Program-made: the position numbers and the translations under genes
NCBI GenBank assembly: GCA_903850335.1
Contig: CAINLJ010000260.1
Location: forward strand, 1-64,000
DNA: 64,000 nucleotides
Reading direction: 5' to 3'
Origin: an uncultured Bacteroidia bacterium
GTDB taxonomy: Bacteria; Bacteroidota; Bacteroidia; Bacteroidales; Prolixibacteraceae
Notes under the pieces: generated by a model
Seen by the model: the letters and a program-made list of their open reading frames with translations, nothing else
What the model was told of the DNA's origin: nothing
Database searches by the model: none
Part shown: piece after piece, positions 26,239-35,908 of the stretch
Position numbering within the stretch: the stretch's first letter is position 1
How the letters are laid out: each line of letters opens with the position of its first letter

Positions 26239-28897
26239 AAATTAGTCTGATTAGGAAATTGCGTCCACGCTGGGGTGTACGGTATGAATAAAATCCTCCA
26301 TCTGCCGATCTGATTCCAGGATCAGCATACTGAAGGTCGAATAAATTATTTACAATAAGCTGAGCATTTAATCCGGGAAGCAGCTCCTTATACATTGCTG
26401 AGGCGTTGAAAAGTGTAAAAGCAGGAAACTTACCCGGGTTGGCACTTACGGACGTGCCGGGACCGACTGGCCTGTTAGTCACATAATTCATTCTGAGATT
26501 TAAATTAAGATGATCAAAATAGGTCGCATTGACACCTGCATTAATGTGAAAATCTGCGATATCGCCTATTCTCTGATACTTATTTGTAAGCTGACCGCTT
26601 TTAAGAATATTATTCCTGGGATCTGTATATGTAAAATTGGCATAGATGCCATATTGGTTAATTCTAACCGTTATGTTGGACTGAAGACCCTGGATTTTCA
26701 GTGCACCTATTGCCTGATTCTGTCCAGTTGTTGTTCCATCAGGTAATTTCACGATCCCGGTCCCTACAACACCGTTAAATTGCGAATTATAATACACCAG
26801 GTCGGCAAAAATGTCTTTTGTGAAACGGTAAGCTACACTTAAATCGATGTTTGAGACCTTTTCCGGGCTAAGATTTGGGTTATTTACTTTTCGTGATGTG
26901 TTTGTAGAAAATTTCGTCCAGTTGGAAGCATTTTGGAACGCACTTGCATAAATTCCCTTGAAAATAAATTTCCCCGGAGTCACTACGAGGGCAATACGAG
27001 GATTAAACTGTGATCCATAACCACCGGTTACCCTGATCCGGTTATAATCATACCTGCCGCCAAGAGTTAATTTGTAAATTTCCTTTAATTTCCAGGTTCC
27101 CTGTGCATAGGCACCTGCATCGTAAATGCTGAAATCATTACCGCCTATAATTGCATCACCCGAACTGCGACCAATCTCAATGACACTGGCCGGGTTAAGC
27201 AGAGCCCCCGGTACCTTCGAAGGTGCCACAAGATCATTCCCGATGTAAGTAGCTGTACGATAGTCGCCTTGTATAGAGCTGTTTCTTACTTCAACACCAC
27301 TCACAACGTTAATGGCAGACGTGGGATTATAGGTTATTTTAAATTCATTCCTAAACTGCCTTGAGATCTGATAATAATACTCTGTCACCCAGAATGGACT
27401 TACATTGGCAGCAAAATCAGCGCTTCCAAAGGAGCCGTTTGAATAATTGAGAAGGTACACTGCTTTTGATTTGTCACCAACCTCGGTTATCCTGTACTCG
27501 GCAAAGTTCATCAGATTGAGTTTGTCAGAAACATTGTTATCATATTTCATGTAAAAGAATGATTGTTTAGGCTGCCATCTGCTACCGTTATTTGCGCCGG
27601 CTTCATTGTTATCGTTGTAGTAGTTTGTGCCTCCTGACTGAGTTTTCCAAAATTCATAACCCAACTGAAGATTTGTAAATTTTAATTTCCCATTTATATA
27701 CAAATGATCCGAAATGTTCGAATATCCAATGGACCTTCCGTTTAATTTCTCATTAAGGGCTGCTTTGTCAAGATTTCTTGCTGCATTAACACCAGTTTCA
27801 GTTAATCCTACCGAGATTGTATCACCTCTAGCATCCCGGTTGATAGTGAAATTCGGATTGGCTGAGGTAATATGATTGGTTCTTACAAAACTGGCTGCAT
27901 CCGAAGTTACACCTAACAATGCGCCATAATCCACAGAATTATAATAGGACTGATCGTAGTTAAATTCTGAATAACCTGAAAGATTTTCTTCCGAGGAAGA
28001 AAACTTTTTAATTGTGGAAGAAAATGAGACATTATTTTTTTTAACTGCCACAGTCATGTCAAGGAATTGAGTGTTGTAACTTCCCATGCCGGAATTAACT
28101 TTAACACCAAGATTCTTCTTCCCGGCAAGTACATCCGGATCACGTGTAATAACATTCACTACGCCCACCAGGGCATTCGCACCATACATTGTTGATGCCG
28201 GGCCGTAGAGTACTTCTACTCGTTCGACATTAGATACCGGGAACTGCCTTGACCAGTAAGAAATATTAGACCAAAGATCATTTTCCTCCACCCCGTCTAT
28301 AAGAAAGAGCGTACGGTCTGTATTATTTGAGCGGTAACCACGCTGGTAAATATTTGAGTACGTTGGCCCAAATGTCCTGGATACATCAAAACCAGGTAAA
28401 TCACTAAATACCTGTTCCAGATCGACATATCCACGGTTCATAATATCCTCCCGCGAAATAACAAGCACGGTGGCCGGGGCTTCATGGAGATTTTCAGCCC
28501 GTTTCGAAACAGATACAATCTGCAGGCTGGAGCCCGATTGTTTTATGTCATTAATAATCTTCTCAAATTTTGGCGGCCCAAAAAGCTCCGGATCAAAATC
28601 TGGCTTTATCTTAATCAGTTGATTCGCAAATGAAACGGCTTTTTCGGTAGAATCGATTGCCAAATATGACAACGACATCAGTCTGTAAGCCTGAATGAGT
28701 TGTTTTTGGGAAAATCCGTTTTCAATGCACGGTTGGAGCATATCCTTAATGTCGGTAAACAATCCGATATCATATTTCTTTTGTGCATCCTTCAATACTG
28801 TATCGTCACATTCCTGACCCCTTGATGTGAGACTCCAAAATAGGGTTACTATAAGAATCAAAGTACCGTAATGGCTTCTGGTTTTTGATCTGGTCAT
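26228..28897 (-). CDS. TonB-dependent receptor with TPR-like N-terminal extension
   Basis: The product (889 residues) begins with a signal segment. A helical periplasmic extension of about 100 residues follows (DAQKKYDIGLFTDIKDM..., LMSLSYLAIDSTEKAVSFANQLI), TPR-like rather than the usual carboxypeptidase-like domain. The plug domain (about 135-240) has SREDIMNRGYVDLEQVF, LIDGVEENDLW and VEVLYGPASTMYGANALVGVVNVIT. A large beta-barrel follows, ending RNFLIRLIYEL. It lacks a SusD partner and SusC hallmarks, so it is closer to siderophore/cobalamin-type receptors. Its start overlaps the nSTAND gene stop by one base (TAATG). In this operon it may be a ligand sensor rather than a nutrient importer (inference). 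Confidence 0.9.
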   Translation of the reverse strand: MTRSKTRSHYGTLILIVTLFWSLTSRGQECDDTVLKDAQKKYDIGLFTDIKDMLQPCIENGFSQKQLIQAYRLMSLSYLAIDSTEKAVSFANQLIKIKPDFDPELFGPPKFEKIINDIKQSGSSLQIVSVSKRAENLHEAPATVLVISREDIMNRGYVDLEQVFSDLPGFDVSRTFGPTYSNIYQRGYRSNNTDRTLFLIDGVEENDLWSNISYWSRQFPVSNVERVEVLYGPASTMYGANALVGVVNVITRDPDVLAGKKNLGVKVNSGMGSYNTQFLDMTVAVKKNNVSFSSTIKKFSSSEENLSGYSEFNYDQSYYNSVDYGALLGVTSDAASFVRTNHITSANPNFTINRDARGDTISVGLTETGVNAARNLDKAALNEKLNGRSIGYSNISDHLYINGKLKFTNLQLGYEFWKTQSGGTNYYNDNNEAGANNGSRWQPKQSFFYMKYDNNVSDKLNLMNFAEYRITEVGDKSKAVYLLNYSNGSFGSADFAANVSPFWVTEYYYQISRQFRNEFKITYNPTSAINVVSGVEVRNSSIQGDYRTATYIGNDLVAPSKVPGALLNPASVIEIGRSSGDAIIGGNDFSIYDAGAYAQGTWKLKEIYKLTLGGRYDYNRIRVTGGYGSQFNPRIALVVTPGKFIFKGIYASAFQNASNWTKFSTNTSRKVNNPNLSPEKVSNIDLSVAYRFTKDIFADLVYYNSQFNGVVGTGIVKLPDGTTTGQNQAIGALKIQGLQSNITVRINQYGIYANFTYTDPRNNILKSGQLTNKYQRIGDIADFHINAGVNATYFDHLNLNLRMNYVTNRPVGPGTSVSANPGKFPAFTLFNASAMYKELLPGLNAQLIVNNLFDLQYADPGIRSADGGFYSYRTPQRGRNFLIRLIYEL

Positions 28898-31800
28898 TAC
28901 TTATCAGTTTTAATTTTAGGACATAATTCTTTGAACCTTATATCTTTTCCTACAAATGCCACCCATTCATTTAAAGATAAATTTCTGTTTACCCTGGAAC
29001 ATATATTGGATGACATTAGATCGCTGTTTACTTCAAATAGTCTGACTGTCTTATCATTACTAGCTGATATCAGTCTGTTCCCATCAGATGTAAAGGCAAG
29101 GTCCATGACCCATGAGTCATGACCTGATATGATAATTGGATTTTGCTTGGGGTCATCCGGGTTCCAGATCCGCACGGTATGGTCGTAACTGGCACTTGAA
29201 AAAGTCTTGTTATCATGACTAAATTTAAGGGAACTTATTGCAGAATGATGATCCAAAAATTCCAGCGGACTCCTGGCTATCCCTGTCAGATGAAATAGAT
29301 TAATCATCCCTGAATTATCTCCGGTAAGCAAGACATCGCCATAAGAATTCAGAGCAATAGCCTGAACTGATTTTTTTGTATTTAATACAATTGGATTTTC
29401 TTTAAGATTTGTAACACTGAAGATTTTGATATTGCCGTTTTGATCGGCAATTGCAAGTTTCTCACCATTACCGGAAACACTGATATCTTTGACCGGAGAG
29501 TTCAGCTGTAGTAGAAAGACCGGTTGCATCATCGAATTTAGGTCCCAGACTTTAAAGAATCCATCGCTGCCTGCGCTAGCTGCCAGAGTCTGTGATATCA
29601 TTACGACTTTGTTAATAATTCCAGTATGTCCAGGTACACTTTTGGGAGGAATGCTGGCGTCTGTATTATCCCAAAACAGGATGACTCCATCTGAGGTCCC
29701 TGCAATTACTGCCTTTTTGTAAGTCGATACGGTCCGGATACCATTCTTGGAAAGTCCACCGGTATTGAGTGATACTGGTTTCCCATGCGGGTCAGTTAGA
29801 GACCAGGCTAATAATCTGCCGTCATCACCAGTTGAATAAAACATCTTTTCGTCGGTAGATAGCGCGACTCCTCTGACAATATCTTTATGACCCCTAAAGA
29901 CAAGTTTCTCATCGCAAATATTTGAAAGGGCATTAAAGATATCGGGATCATCTTTTCGTCCGCCATTTTCGAGGTTGAACGAATAGGCATGACCCGCAAG
30001 CAGAGCAGACAATACAGGGTTTGAAGCAGCTACCCGCTGAGATTGTATGGCCATGGACCGGGCTATAGCAAGGAGCCTTAACCTTTGAGTATTTTTTTCG
30101 GATTTAACAGCCTGCTCAGCAGATTTTTTAGCTCTCTGGGCAGATGTGTCAGCAAGTATCTTCGCGGCTGTAGCAAGTATCTCACTTCTCTTCGCTCTTT
30201 GAGCCGATGTGTCAGCCTCTACTTTTGCAGCTCTGGCAGCTGCTTCACTCTTTTGAGCAGAATCCTGCTGTGCGACAGCAAACTGCCGTTGTTCTTCAGT
30301 AATTAGTTTTTGCTGCTCGGCAATTTTTTGTTGCTGTTCAGCGATACGTTTCTGAGCAACCGCTTCTTTACGCTGTATTTCAGCAATTTTATTCTGATTT
30401 TCCAACTCAATGCCTTTCTCTATTACAACCTTACTGCTGGCATCGGCTTTTAATTTCGAGTCAAGCGAAATAATAAGGAACAAGATTGATATGATAGAGG
30501 CAATACTTAGGAATATGACAATCTTCCGTGAGCGGCTTAATTCTTTTTTTTGCCTGTCTTCCTTTTTCTTTATTGCGAAGTCGGATTCCTTCTTGCTATA
30601 TTCAAGAAAATCGATGGCTCTTTCAAATCCCGGATCATACCGTTCAGCCCAATAAGAAGTAGGTTTGTTTTTTTGTTTCCATTTAACTCCGATCTCAAGT
30701 TCCGGATTCGTCCAAAGTCCCGATCTTCCCAGTTGATACAATTCCGCAGATTTAGACAGGCGAAGGTATAGTTCTGCTGATTTAGTCTCTTCATCAACCC
30801 ATTCCCTGAGACGTTCCCATACACGCATAATGCTCTCGTGCGATATGTCAATGACTGTTTCAGGTTTAATCGGAACATAATAAGGAGGCATTAAAAAGGC
30901 CCTTCCCGGTGCCCTGAACTGATCGATAATCCCAATCAGATCATTTTCCGGACAGTTTATTGTCTTAACAATATCCATGAATGGAGTAGGTCTGCGAGTA
31001 CCTCTTTTTTCCGAGCCCAGATCGGTAAGTGCCTTAAATAACTTCTCTGTAAAAATCTTTTGTTCTTCCTTTTTAAACAGGTTAAAAATTTCCTCGGCGT
31101 GCAGTGAAAGAGCCGTATGTATCGTGCCAACGGCTTCGTAATGAAGTATGTCAATAGGCTGATCACCTATCTTGTTTAAGTTCCAGTAATCCCATGCACG
31201 CATCAAAGCATGTTGCATCACAGGCAGTTGATCGGCTTTATCACCTAAATCCTCTATCAGCCGTTCCACAAGTCCGCTTGTAATCGTATCACCAACTGCC
31301 TTAATTGGTTTTACAATAGCATCTTCAAGCTGACTTGCTGTCATTCTTGGAATAAGAAAATGCCCCTTGTTTATGGCGACTGTCAAACCAGGAATTTCTG
31401 AGCATTGATCCAGAAAATCGGACCTCATTGTCAATACAATATATATCGGTCTATTAATCTCTTGATTTTGAATAAGTTCAAGAAAAAGTTTTATAAATTT
31501 ACCAGGTTCATTTTTATCAGTTTCGTAATTCACCTTTTTTTGATATCTGAACACTTCTTCAAACTGGTCAATTACAATGAGCCAGGGATCCGAACCAAGA
31601 TTTTGATGTGCCTTCAGAATAACATCCGTACCATGGCGCAAGTCTTTTTCAACCTGAACAGGACTAATCAGTGCCTTGCCTTTTGAGTTGGCTTTTGTAT
31701 TGTAGGTCTGGGTATATTCGGCGGCAAGAGAGCGGATTGGATTATCTCCCGGTTTAAAAACGGTAATATCCCAGTTCCGGTTTGAATCAACATCACTCTT

Positions 31801-32004
31801 TAAGATAGCGGGAATCACTCCGGCCCGGATTAGAGAAGATTTTCCACTTCCTGAAGAACCAATAATTGCAAGAAAGTGGGTTTCAGTAAGGACAGATAAG
31901 ATGTTCTCTATCTGACTCTCACGTCCAAAAAACAAATGACTTTCAGCCGTTTCGAAACTTCGGATACCTGGGAAAGGATTGATATGCGCCTTTATTTGAG
32001 TCAT
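28897..32004 (-). CDS. nSTAND1-type NTPase with TM helix, coiled coil and WD40 propeller
   Basis: The product is 1035 residues. The N-terminal STAND-type NTPase has PFPGIRSFETAESHLFFGRE, Walker A GSSGSGKSS (49-57) and Walker B LIVIDQFEE (142-150). A single TM helix lies near residues 490-512. It is followed by a long charged coiled coil with two 21-residue repeats around ADTSAQRAK, then a WD40-type propeller (about 670-1010) with blades such as SASYDHTVRIWNPDD. Similar proteins are sometimes labelled carbon-uptake proteins; I see no support for that here. STAND NTPases act as ligand-triggered signalling switches. It is the first gene of the eight-gene operon and probably sits in the inner membrane. 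Confidence 0.9.
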   Translation of the reverse strand: MTQIKAHINPFPGIRSFETAESHLFFGRESQIENILSVLTETHFLAIIGSSGSGKSSLIRAGVIPAILKSDVDSNRNWDITVFKPGDNPIRSLAAEYTQTYNTKANSKGKALISPVQVEKDLRHGTDVILKAHQNLGSDPWLIVIDQFEEVFRYQKKVNYETDKNEPGKFIKLFLELIQNQEINRPIYIVLTMRSDFLDQCSEIPGLTVAINKGHFLIPRMTASQLEDAIVKPIKAVGDTITSGLVERLIEDLGDKADQLPVMQHALMRAWDYWNLNKIGDQPIDILHYEAVGTIHTALSLHAEEIFNLFKKEEQKIFTEKLFKALTDLGSEKRGTRRPTPFMDIVKTINCPENDLIGIIDQFRAPGRAFLMPPYYVPIKPETVIDISHESIMRVWERLREWVDEETKSAELYLRLSKSAELYQLGRSGLWTNPELEIGVKWKQKNKPTSYWAERYDPGFERAIDFLEYSKKESDFAIKKKEDRQKKELSRSRKIVIFLSIASIISILFLIISLDSKLKADASSKVVIEKGIELENQNKIAEIQRKEAVAQKRIAEQQQKIAEQQKLITEEQRQFAVAQQDSAQKSEAAARAAKVEADTSAQRAKRSEILATAAKILADTSAQRAKKSAEQAVKSEKNTQRLRLLAIARSMAIQSQRVAASNPVLSALLAGHAYSFNLENGGRKDDPDIFNALSNICDEKLVFRGHKDIVRGVALSTDEKMFYSTGDDGRLLAWSLTDPHGKPVSLNTGGLSKNGIRTVSTYKKAVIAGTSDGVILFWDNTDASIPPKSVPGHTGIINKVVMISQTLAASAGSDGFFKVWDLNSMMQPVFLLQLNSPVKDISVSGNGEKLAIADQNGNIKIFSVTNLKENPIVLNTKKSVQAIALNSYGDVLLTGDNSGMINLFHLTGIARSPLEFLDHHSAISSLKFSHDNKTFSSASYDHTVRIWNPDDPKQNPIIISGHDSWVMDLAFTSDGNRLISASNDKTVRLFEVNSDLMSSNICSRVNRNLSLNEWVAFVGKDIRFKELCPKIKTDK

Positions 32005-32435
32005 CCTAAAATGAATTATCTTAAAACTAAATATTCAAAAAAATACGGTACCTGGAAACAGACCATCTTGTGTACCTTTCAATAAGAATCTTTTCAGGGA
32101 AATTTGTTCAATTAGCTCTAAATTAATATGTCACGATCAAAATAATTTATGACATAAATAAAGCTTCCTGAGCCGCAGGGAATTTCATGGTTAGGTTTTC
32201 ATAGTGCAACAGATTAGACAAAATATTTAATTTAAACCAATTAGCTGAGTCTTAGTTTTACAAACTTTAATAATTCTCTGGGAATAGGTATCTATAAAGA
32301 CAATCTAACGCTTTGCTGACTTAAAAGTTCACATATTGTTCAGGCAATTTAACTTGAAGACATAAAAATATACATTATCTATCAATTTCTTTGAGTTCTT
32401 TTTAAAATCAAAGATCTTTGTAATAATTTTTTTTA
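32005..32435. other. Intergenic stretch upstream of the signalling operon
   Basis: This 431-base AT-rich stretch lies between the lipoprotein gene end and the nSTAND gene start, both on the minus strand, and should hold the operon promoter. I find no exact TAnnTTTG close to the start. A weak hairpin with TTCCTG/CAGGGAA arms lies at about 32166-32182. No gene is visible. Confidence 0.5.
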
Positions 32436-34331
32436 TCAGGTTGGTGGATGCAGCCTCCGTGAAAACCATACCCTTACAGTTTGCATTGTTTCCTGGTGGG
32501 ACCGCGGTACATGACGGCGACAAGTTGAGCGCTCTTCGCTGTTCTCTGGTGCACCCCATCTGATCTCGATACCATCATTAGGATTATATGCTATTTCGAA
32601 GGCTTCCCTTCTTTTCAAAATTTCAGCCATTGTAAGGCGTTGTTCGGTACCATTGGTTCGGATATATGTGATCGATAGTTCATTTAATTTCTTTTCTAAA
32701 AGGGTCTCAAGATTTTTCTTAACTTTTTCGGGCGACTGGAGCACCGGCATCTTAAAATCTTCGGGTGACCTGACAATCTTATCGGGAAAACCCAGGACGG
32801 CATCCATAGCAATCAACAGCCTGAGATCACGATTAGGAGTGGAGAAATCTTCCCATTGACCACCTGTCTGAAAAACACCTGCAGCTTTGGACGGCATTGG
32901 AATAATTGTCCCTGGATGGGATTTCATATAATTCTCACCTACATTTACGGAGGTAATCCTTACAAGCAGCTGTTCGTATAACGCCTGTACAAGATCGAGC
33001 AAGGCTGCTTCAGGATCCAGTGGTTCTGGGTTTATTAACCGTTCCATAGTATGATAAAATGAATCTTGCGACAGATTTTTTTGTTGCAATGAATAAGCTG
33101 TGAATCCAGAACCTGCCGACAAGGCTGAATTATTCGCCAGGACAGGATGACCTTCCTTAATCAAGAGAGGTCGGAAAATCTTAAATCCGGGATCACCAAT
33201 GATCTCAGAAGTTGTAAACAGGAAGTTCCCTTTCCAGAATCTTTTTATTCCTACTGTGCCGTCAGGTTGTGCATCAAATGCAAGCAGTGTACCTGGATGA
33301 GAACTTGTTTGCGGAATCCACCGAACGATTATTAAGGTATGGCCATACGGATCTGCAAAAACTGCTCCAGGCCTTAATGCGTCCTTTGTTAGTTGTACCG
33401 GATAATAGTCAGAATTCTCGTCATTGAGCCCGGTTCTGGCTGTGCCTGAATGGACCCCATTCATCACATTCCGAAGAAATGTGTTAAAAGCAAGCACCGG
33501 ATGAGTCTTTGAGGAAGGCGAATCATTAGTGATCCAGCGCCCTGTTTTCGGAACATGACCAAGAGTGCCACGATCACATTCATGATAACCAAAGGGAAGA
33601 CCCAGTTTCCATGCGAAATAGGCCCGCAGATAAAATGGATTATCCGCACAATCAGGTTGCATCATAACACGGATTTTCCCTTTTGCATTGTCTTCATCCA
33701 AAGAGAGATAATTGTAAAGAAAATTCCGGTCACCATTGTACATCACCTCCTGAAGAGCAGGCCACGATGCACTCTCGTCAGCGTCGATAAAAAGTGCATT
33801 TATCCATGCTGAATAAAAGGCCTCAGTTTCAGCTGTCCACGGACGTACGGATTTCCATATTCCATTTGTTTTGCCTGTTGACAAATTGCCGGATACAACA
33901 AATGAAACGGAAGTAATCTTTTTATCCCCGATGGATAAGTCAGCCTGATATTTCCCTGCTGACCCTGCACGGAATTCGTCGATTCTCCAGTAAGGCAATC
34001 CATTGCCATTTCTGGTGTTCAGCGATTGGAGTGATTTAGCTGAACCATTAACGATTATTTGTCCCTTAATAATTTTTTTCCCACCTACCGCCATTACTCT
34101 GAACACTTCCCCAGGTCGTGGGAATTGTGGTGAAACAATTAAAGCTGAAATATTCTCATTCGCCGATTCTTCAGCGTCCCCCTCCTTTGAATCGGTAAGG
34201 ATCTGTGACGCCGATTTAATCAGTTGTTCCGGTGTCCTGTTTCCACATGATGATCCTCCCAGAAAAAGTAAAAGAATGAGCAGGATAAATAGGGTTGGCC
34301 AAAAATTTAAAGAATTATTCCGTGGTATCAT
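32436..34331 (-). CDS. Large lipoprotein with possible Cys/His hydrolase-like domain
   Basis: The product (631 residues) has a hydrophobic signal with lipobox-like GSSC near residue 29. An Ig-like segment follows (about 60-150). A central region has QPDCADNPFYLRAYFAWKLG, PFGYHECDRG and RPGAVFADPYGHTLIIVRW. The Cys and the His in this order recall NlpC/P60, CHAP or transglutaminase-type folds, but I cannot assign one. The C-terminal 150 residues are unrecognised and very basic at the end. It overlaps the epimerase gene by 4 bases (ATGA), so they form an operon. A cell-wall or peptide-modifying role is only a guess. Confidence 0.6.
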   Translation of the reverse strand: MIPRNNSLNFWPTLFILLILLLFLGGSSCGNRTPEQLIKSASQILTDSKEGDAEESANENISALIVSPQFPRPGEVFRVMAVGGKKIIKGQIIVNGSAKSLQSLNTRNGNGLPYWRIDEFRAGSAGKYQADLSIGDKKITSVSFVVSGNLSTGKTNGIWKSVRPWTAETEAFYSAWINALFIDADESASWPALQEVMYNGDRNFLYNYLSLDEDNAKGKIRVMMQPDCADNPFYLRAYFAWKLGLPFGYHECDRGTLGHVPKTGRWITNDSPSSKTHPVLAFNTFLRNVMNGVHSGTARTGLNDENSDYYPVQLTKDALRPGAVFADPYGHTLIIVRWIPQTSSHPGTLLAFDAQPDGTVGIKRFWKGNFLFTTSEIIGDPGFKIFRPLLIKEGHPVLANNSALSAGSGFTAYSLQQKNLSQDSFYHTMERLINPEPLDPEAALLDLVQALYEQLLVRITSVNVGENYMKSHPGTIIPMPSKAAGVFQTGGQWEDFSTPNRDLRLLIAMDAVLGFPDKIVRSPEDFKMPVLQSPEKVKKNLETLLEKKLNELSITYIRTNGTEQRLTMAEILKRREAFEIAYNPNDGIEIRWGAPENSEERSTCRRHVPRSHQETMQTVRVWFSRRLHPPT

Positions 34332-35356
34332 ACTTTATTAACCTCTTTTAAAAAGATTTGAGCGATCTCATGAATAGTAACGTCTACAGGGGTATATTTG
34401 AATCCTGTGCAGTGACAAATTTTAGTGCCGTCATAATACGACAATTTGCCTGCACTTCGGGCTGAATCTTTTGTTATTGATGGTTTTATGCCTGTTATAA
34501 ACTTGTAAAAGGCCGATAATCTCCAGGCCAGGTTAAGCAACATATTATCTGCATGGATATCAGGAGGTTTAACATTCAGCTCAGTGGCAACCTTGTCAAA
34601 TAAATCACGATAGGCAATATTTTCGGCATTTAGTATATAACGCTGATTTTTGAGTGTTTCCCAATTACTGTCTGCCATAAGATCTACCATAGCAGCTGTT
34701 ACATCCCTGACATCCACGAATCCTGTTCCACCTTTGGTATAAAATTTCATTCCTTTCCTGATTCTGGAAAAAATCACGGAACTTCCGGATTTCCAGTTCC
34801 ATGGTCCAAGGATAATGGAAGGATTGACAATTACCGCATCCAGCCCTTCAAGGATTCCACGCCACACTGTCATTTCTGAAACATACTTGCTTTCCGAATA
34901 GCCAGAATGATCCCGCGAGTTACGCCATGGTTGATCCTCGGTTGCCACGATCCCTTCCGGAGGTGAACCGATTGCGGCTATAGAGCTGACATGACAAAAT
35001 CGCGGAATTCTCAGTTCCAAAGCCAGATCAACAAGGTTAGCAGTGCCTTCACAATTAGTATAAAGCATATTATCCCGGTCCTCCGGATCAAAGGAGATCA
35101 GAGCCGCAGCATTGTAAATCTGATCAATACCATTCAATGCGCCACGAAGCCCTTCCTTGTCAAGAATATCACCTTCAACCCATTCTATTGTCTCAAAAAG
35201 TTGAAAGTAATCACCCTTATAGAATGAAAATATTTTTTCGACCTGTTTCAGATTGCTTGAAGGACGTCGGAGTGCACGAACCTTATAACCCTTTAAAACA
35301 AGGCCATACAATAAATGCGCACCTACCATTCCGGTTCCACCTGTAACGAATATCAT
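34328..35356 (-). CDS. NAD-dependent epimerase/dehydratase (extended SDR)
   Basis: The product is about 342 residues from Met at 35356. The Rossmann motif FVTGGTGMVGAHLL is at the very start, which is why I prefer this Met over one ten codons upstream. SSIAAIG and YSESKYVSE supply the catalytic Ser and Tyr-x-x-x-Lys, and VNPSIILGPWNWK and GGTGFVDVRDV fit extended SDRs of the dihydroflavonol-reductase/epimerase type. The substrate is unknown. It is followed by the lipoprotein gene with a 4-base overlap and preceded by the DinB-like gene by 56 bases. Confidence 0.85.
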   Translation of the reverse strand: MIFVTGGTGMVGAHLLYGLVLKGYKVRALRRPSSNLKQVEKIFSFYKGDYFQLFETIEWVEGDILDKEGLRGALNGIDQIYNAAALISFDPEDRDNMLYTNCEGTANLVDLALELRIPRFCHVSSIAAIGSPPEGIVATEDQPWRNSRDHSGYSESKYVSEMTVWRGILEGLDAVIVNPSIILGPWNWKSGSSVIFSRIRKGMKFYTKGGTGFVDVRDVTAAMVDLMADSNWETLKNQRYILNAENIAYRDLFDKVATELNVKPPDIHADNMLLNLAWRLSAFYKFITGIKPSITKDSARSAGKLSYYDGTKICHCTGFKYTPVDVTIHEIAQIFLKEVNKV

Positions 35357-35412
35357 TTTTACTTTTTTGTGAGGATGACTAATCAACCATGTTTAAGGTT
35401 GCAGATCGATAT

Positions 35413-35895
35413 TTACCGATTGTTGATTAATTCATCAATTTCAGCAAGGTGTAACTCAAAGTGTTCAAGATAATAGATAACCTGATCCTCCAGAGAAATT
35501 TTTACATCATCAGAAGCAATCCAAACCTGGTCGATCTTGTTGTCATTAATGTTTTGGATCACATGAACCAGATGCAGGTTAATGTATTTCCAAAGTTGAA
35601 TCATGTTCAACCAGTTTTCGTCCTGATAATTCTGGATGGCAATCCACCTGTCATTATTTCCATTTGTAGCATAGTTAGGAAAACTCAGCGGGCTTTCCTG
35701 ATATTGCAGATGAATATACCGGTGGGTATTATTTGATGCAGAATCAATCAGGTGACCTAAGATTTGTTTGATTGTGCGATTTTGCTTATTCCTCCGATGA
35801 GTGATCACCTCAACCGGCAGATCCTTCAGCTTGTCTTCCCAAATCCTTATAAGGGAAACAATTCCCTGCGTAATTTTCTCAAATTCCTGTTTCAT
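35413..35895 (-). CDS. DinB-like four-helix metal-binding protein
   Basis: The product is about 160 residues from Met at 35895. It is all-helical, with ILGHLIDSASNNTHR and YYLEHFELHLAEIDEL giving the His pattern of the DinB/YfiT superfamily. Family members include thiol transferases and proteins of unknown function. An upstream Met at 35943 would overlap dnaG; the chosen start follows the dnaG stop by 13 bases. It probably shares the dnaG transcript. Confidence 0.8.
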   Translation of the reverse strand: MKQEFEKITQGIVSLIRIWEDKLKDLPVEVITHRRNKQNRTIKQILGHLIDSASNNTHRYIHLQYQESPLSFPNYATNGNNDRWIAIQNYQDENWLNMIQLWKYINLHLVHVIQNINDNKIDQVWIASDDVKISLEDQVIYYLEHFELHLAEIDELINNR

Positions 35896-35908
35896 TCGGT
35901 GATTTAAT

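Noticed and set aside
26228..28897. SusC-type receptor of a polysaccharide locus
   Set aside because: There is no SusD partner, no adjacent glycosidase, and the N-terminal extension is TPR-like.
32329..32559. Minus-strand frame covering the end of the large lipoprotein gene
   Set aside because: It would need a frameshift to join the lipoprotein; the lipoprotein frame ends plausibly by itself.
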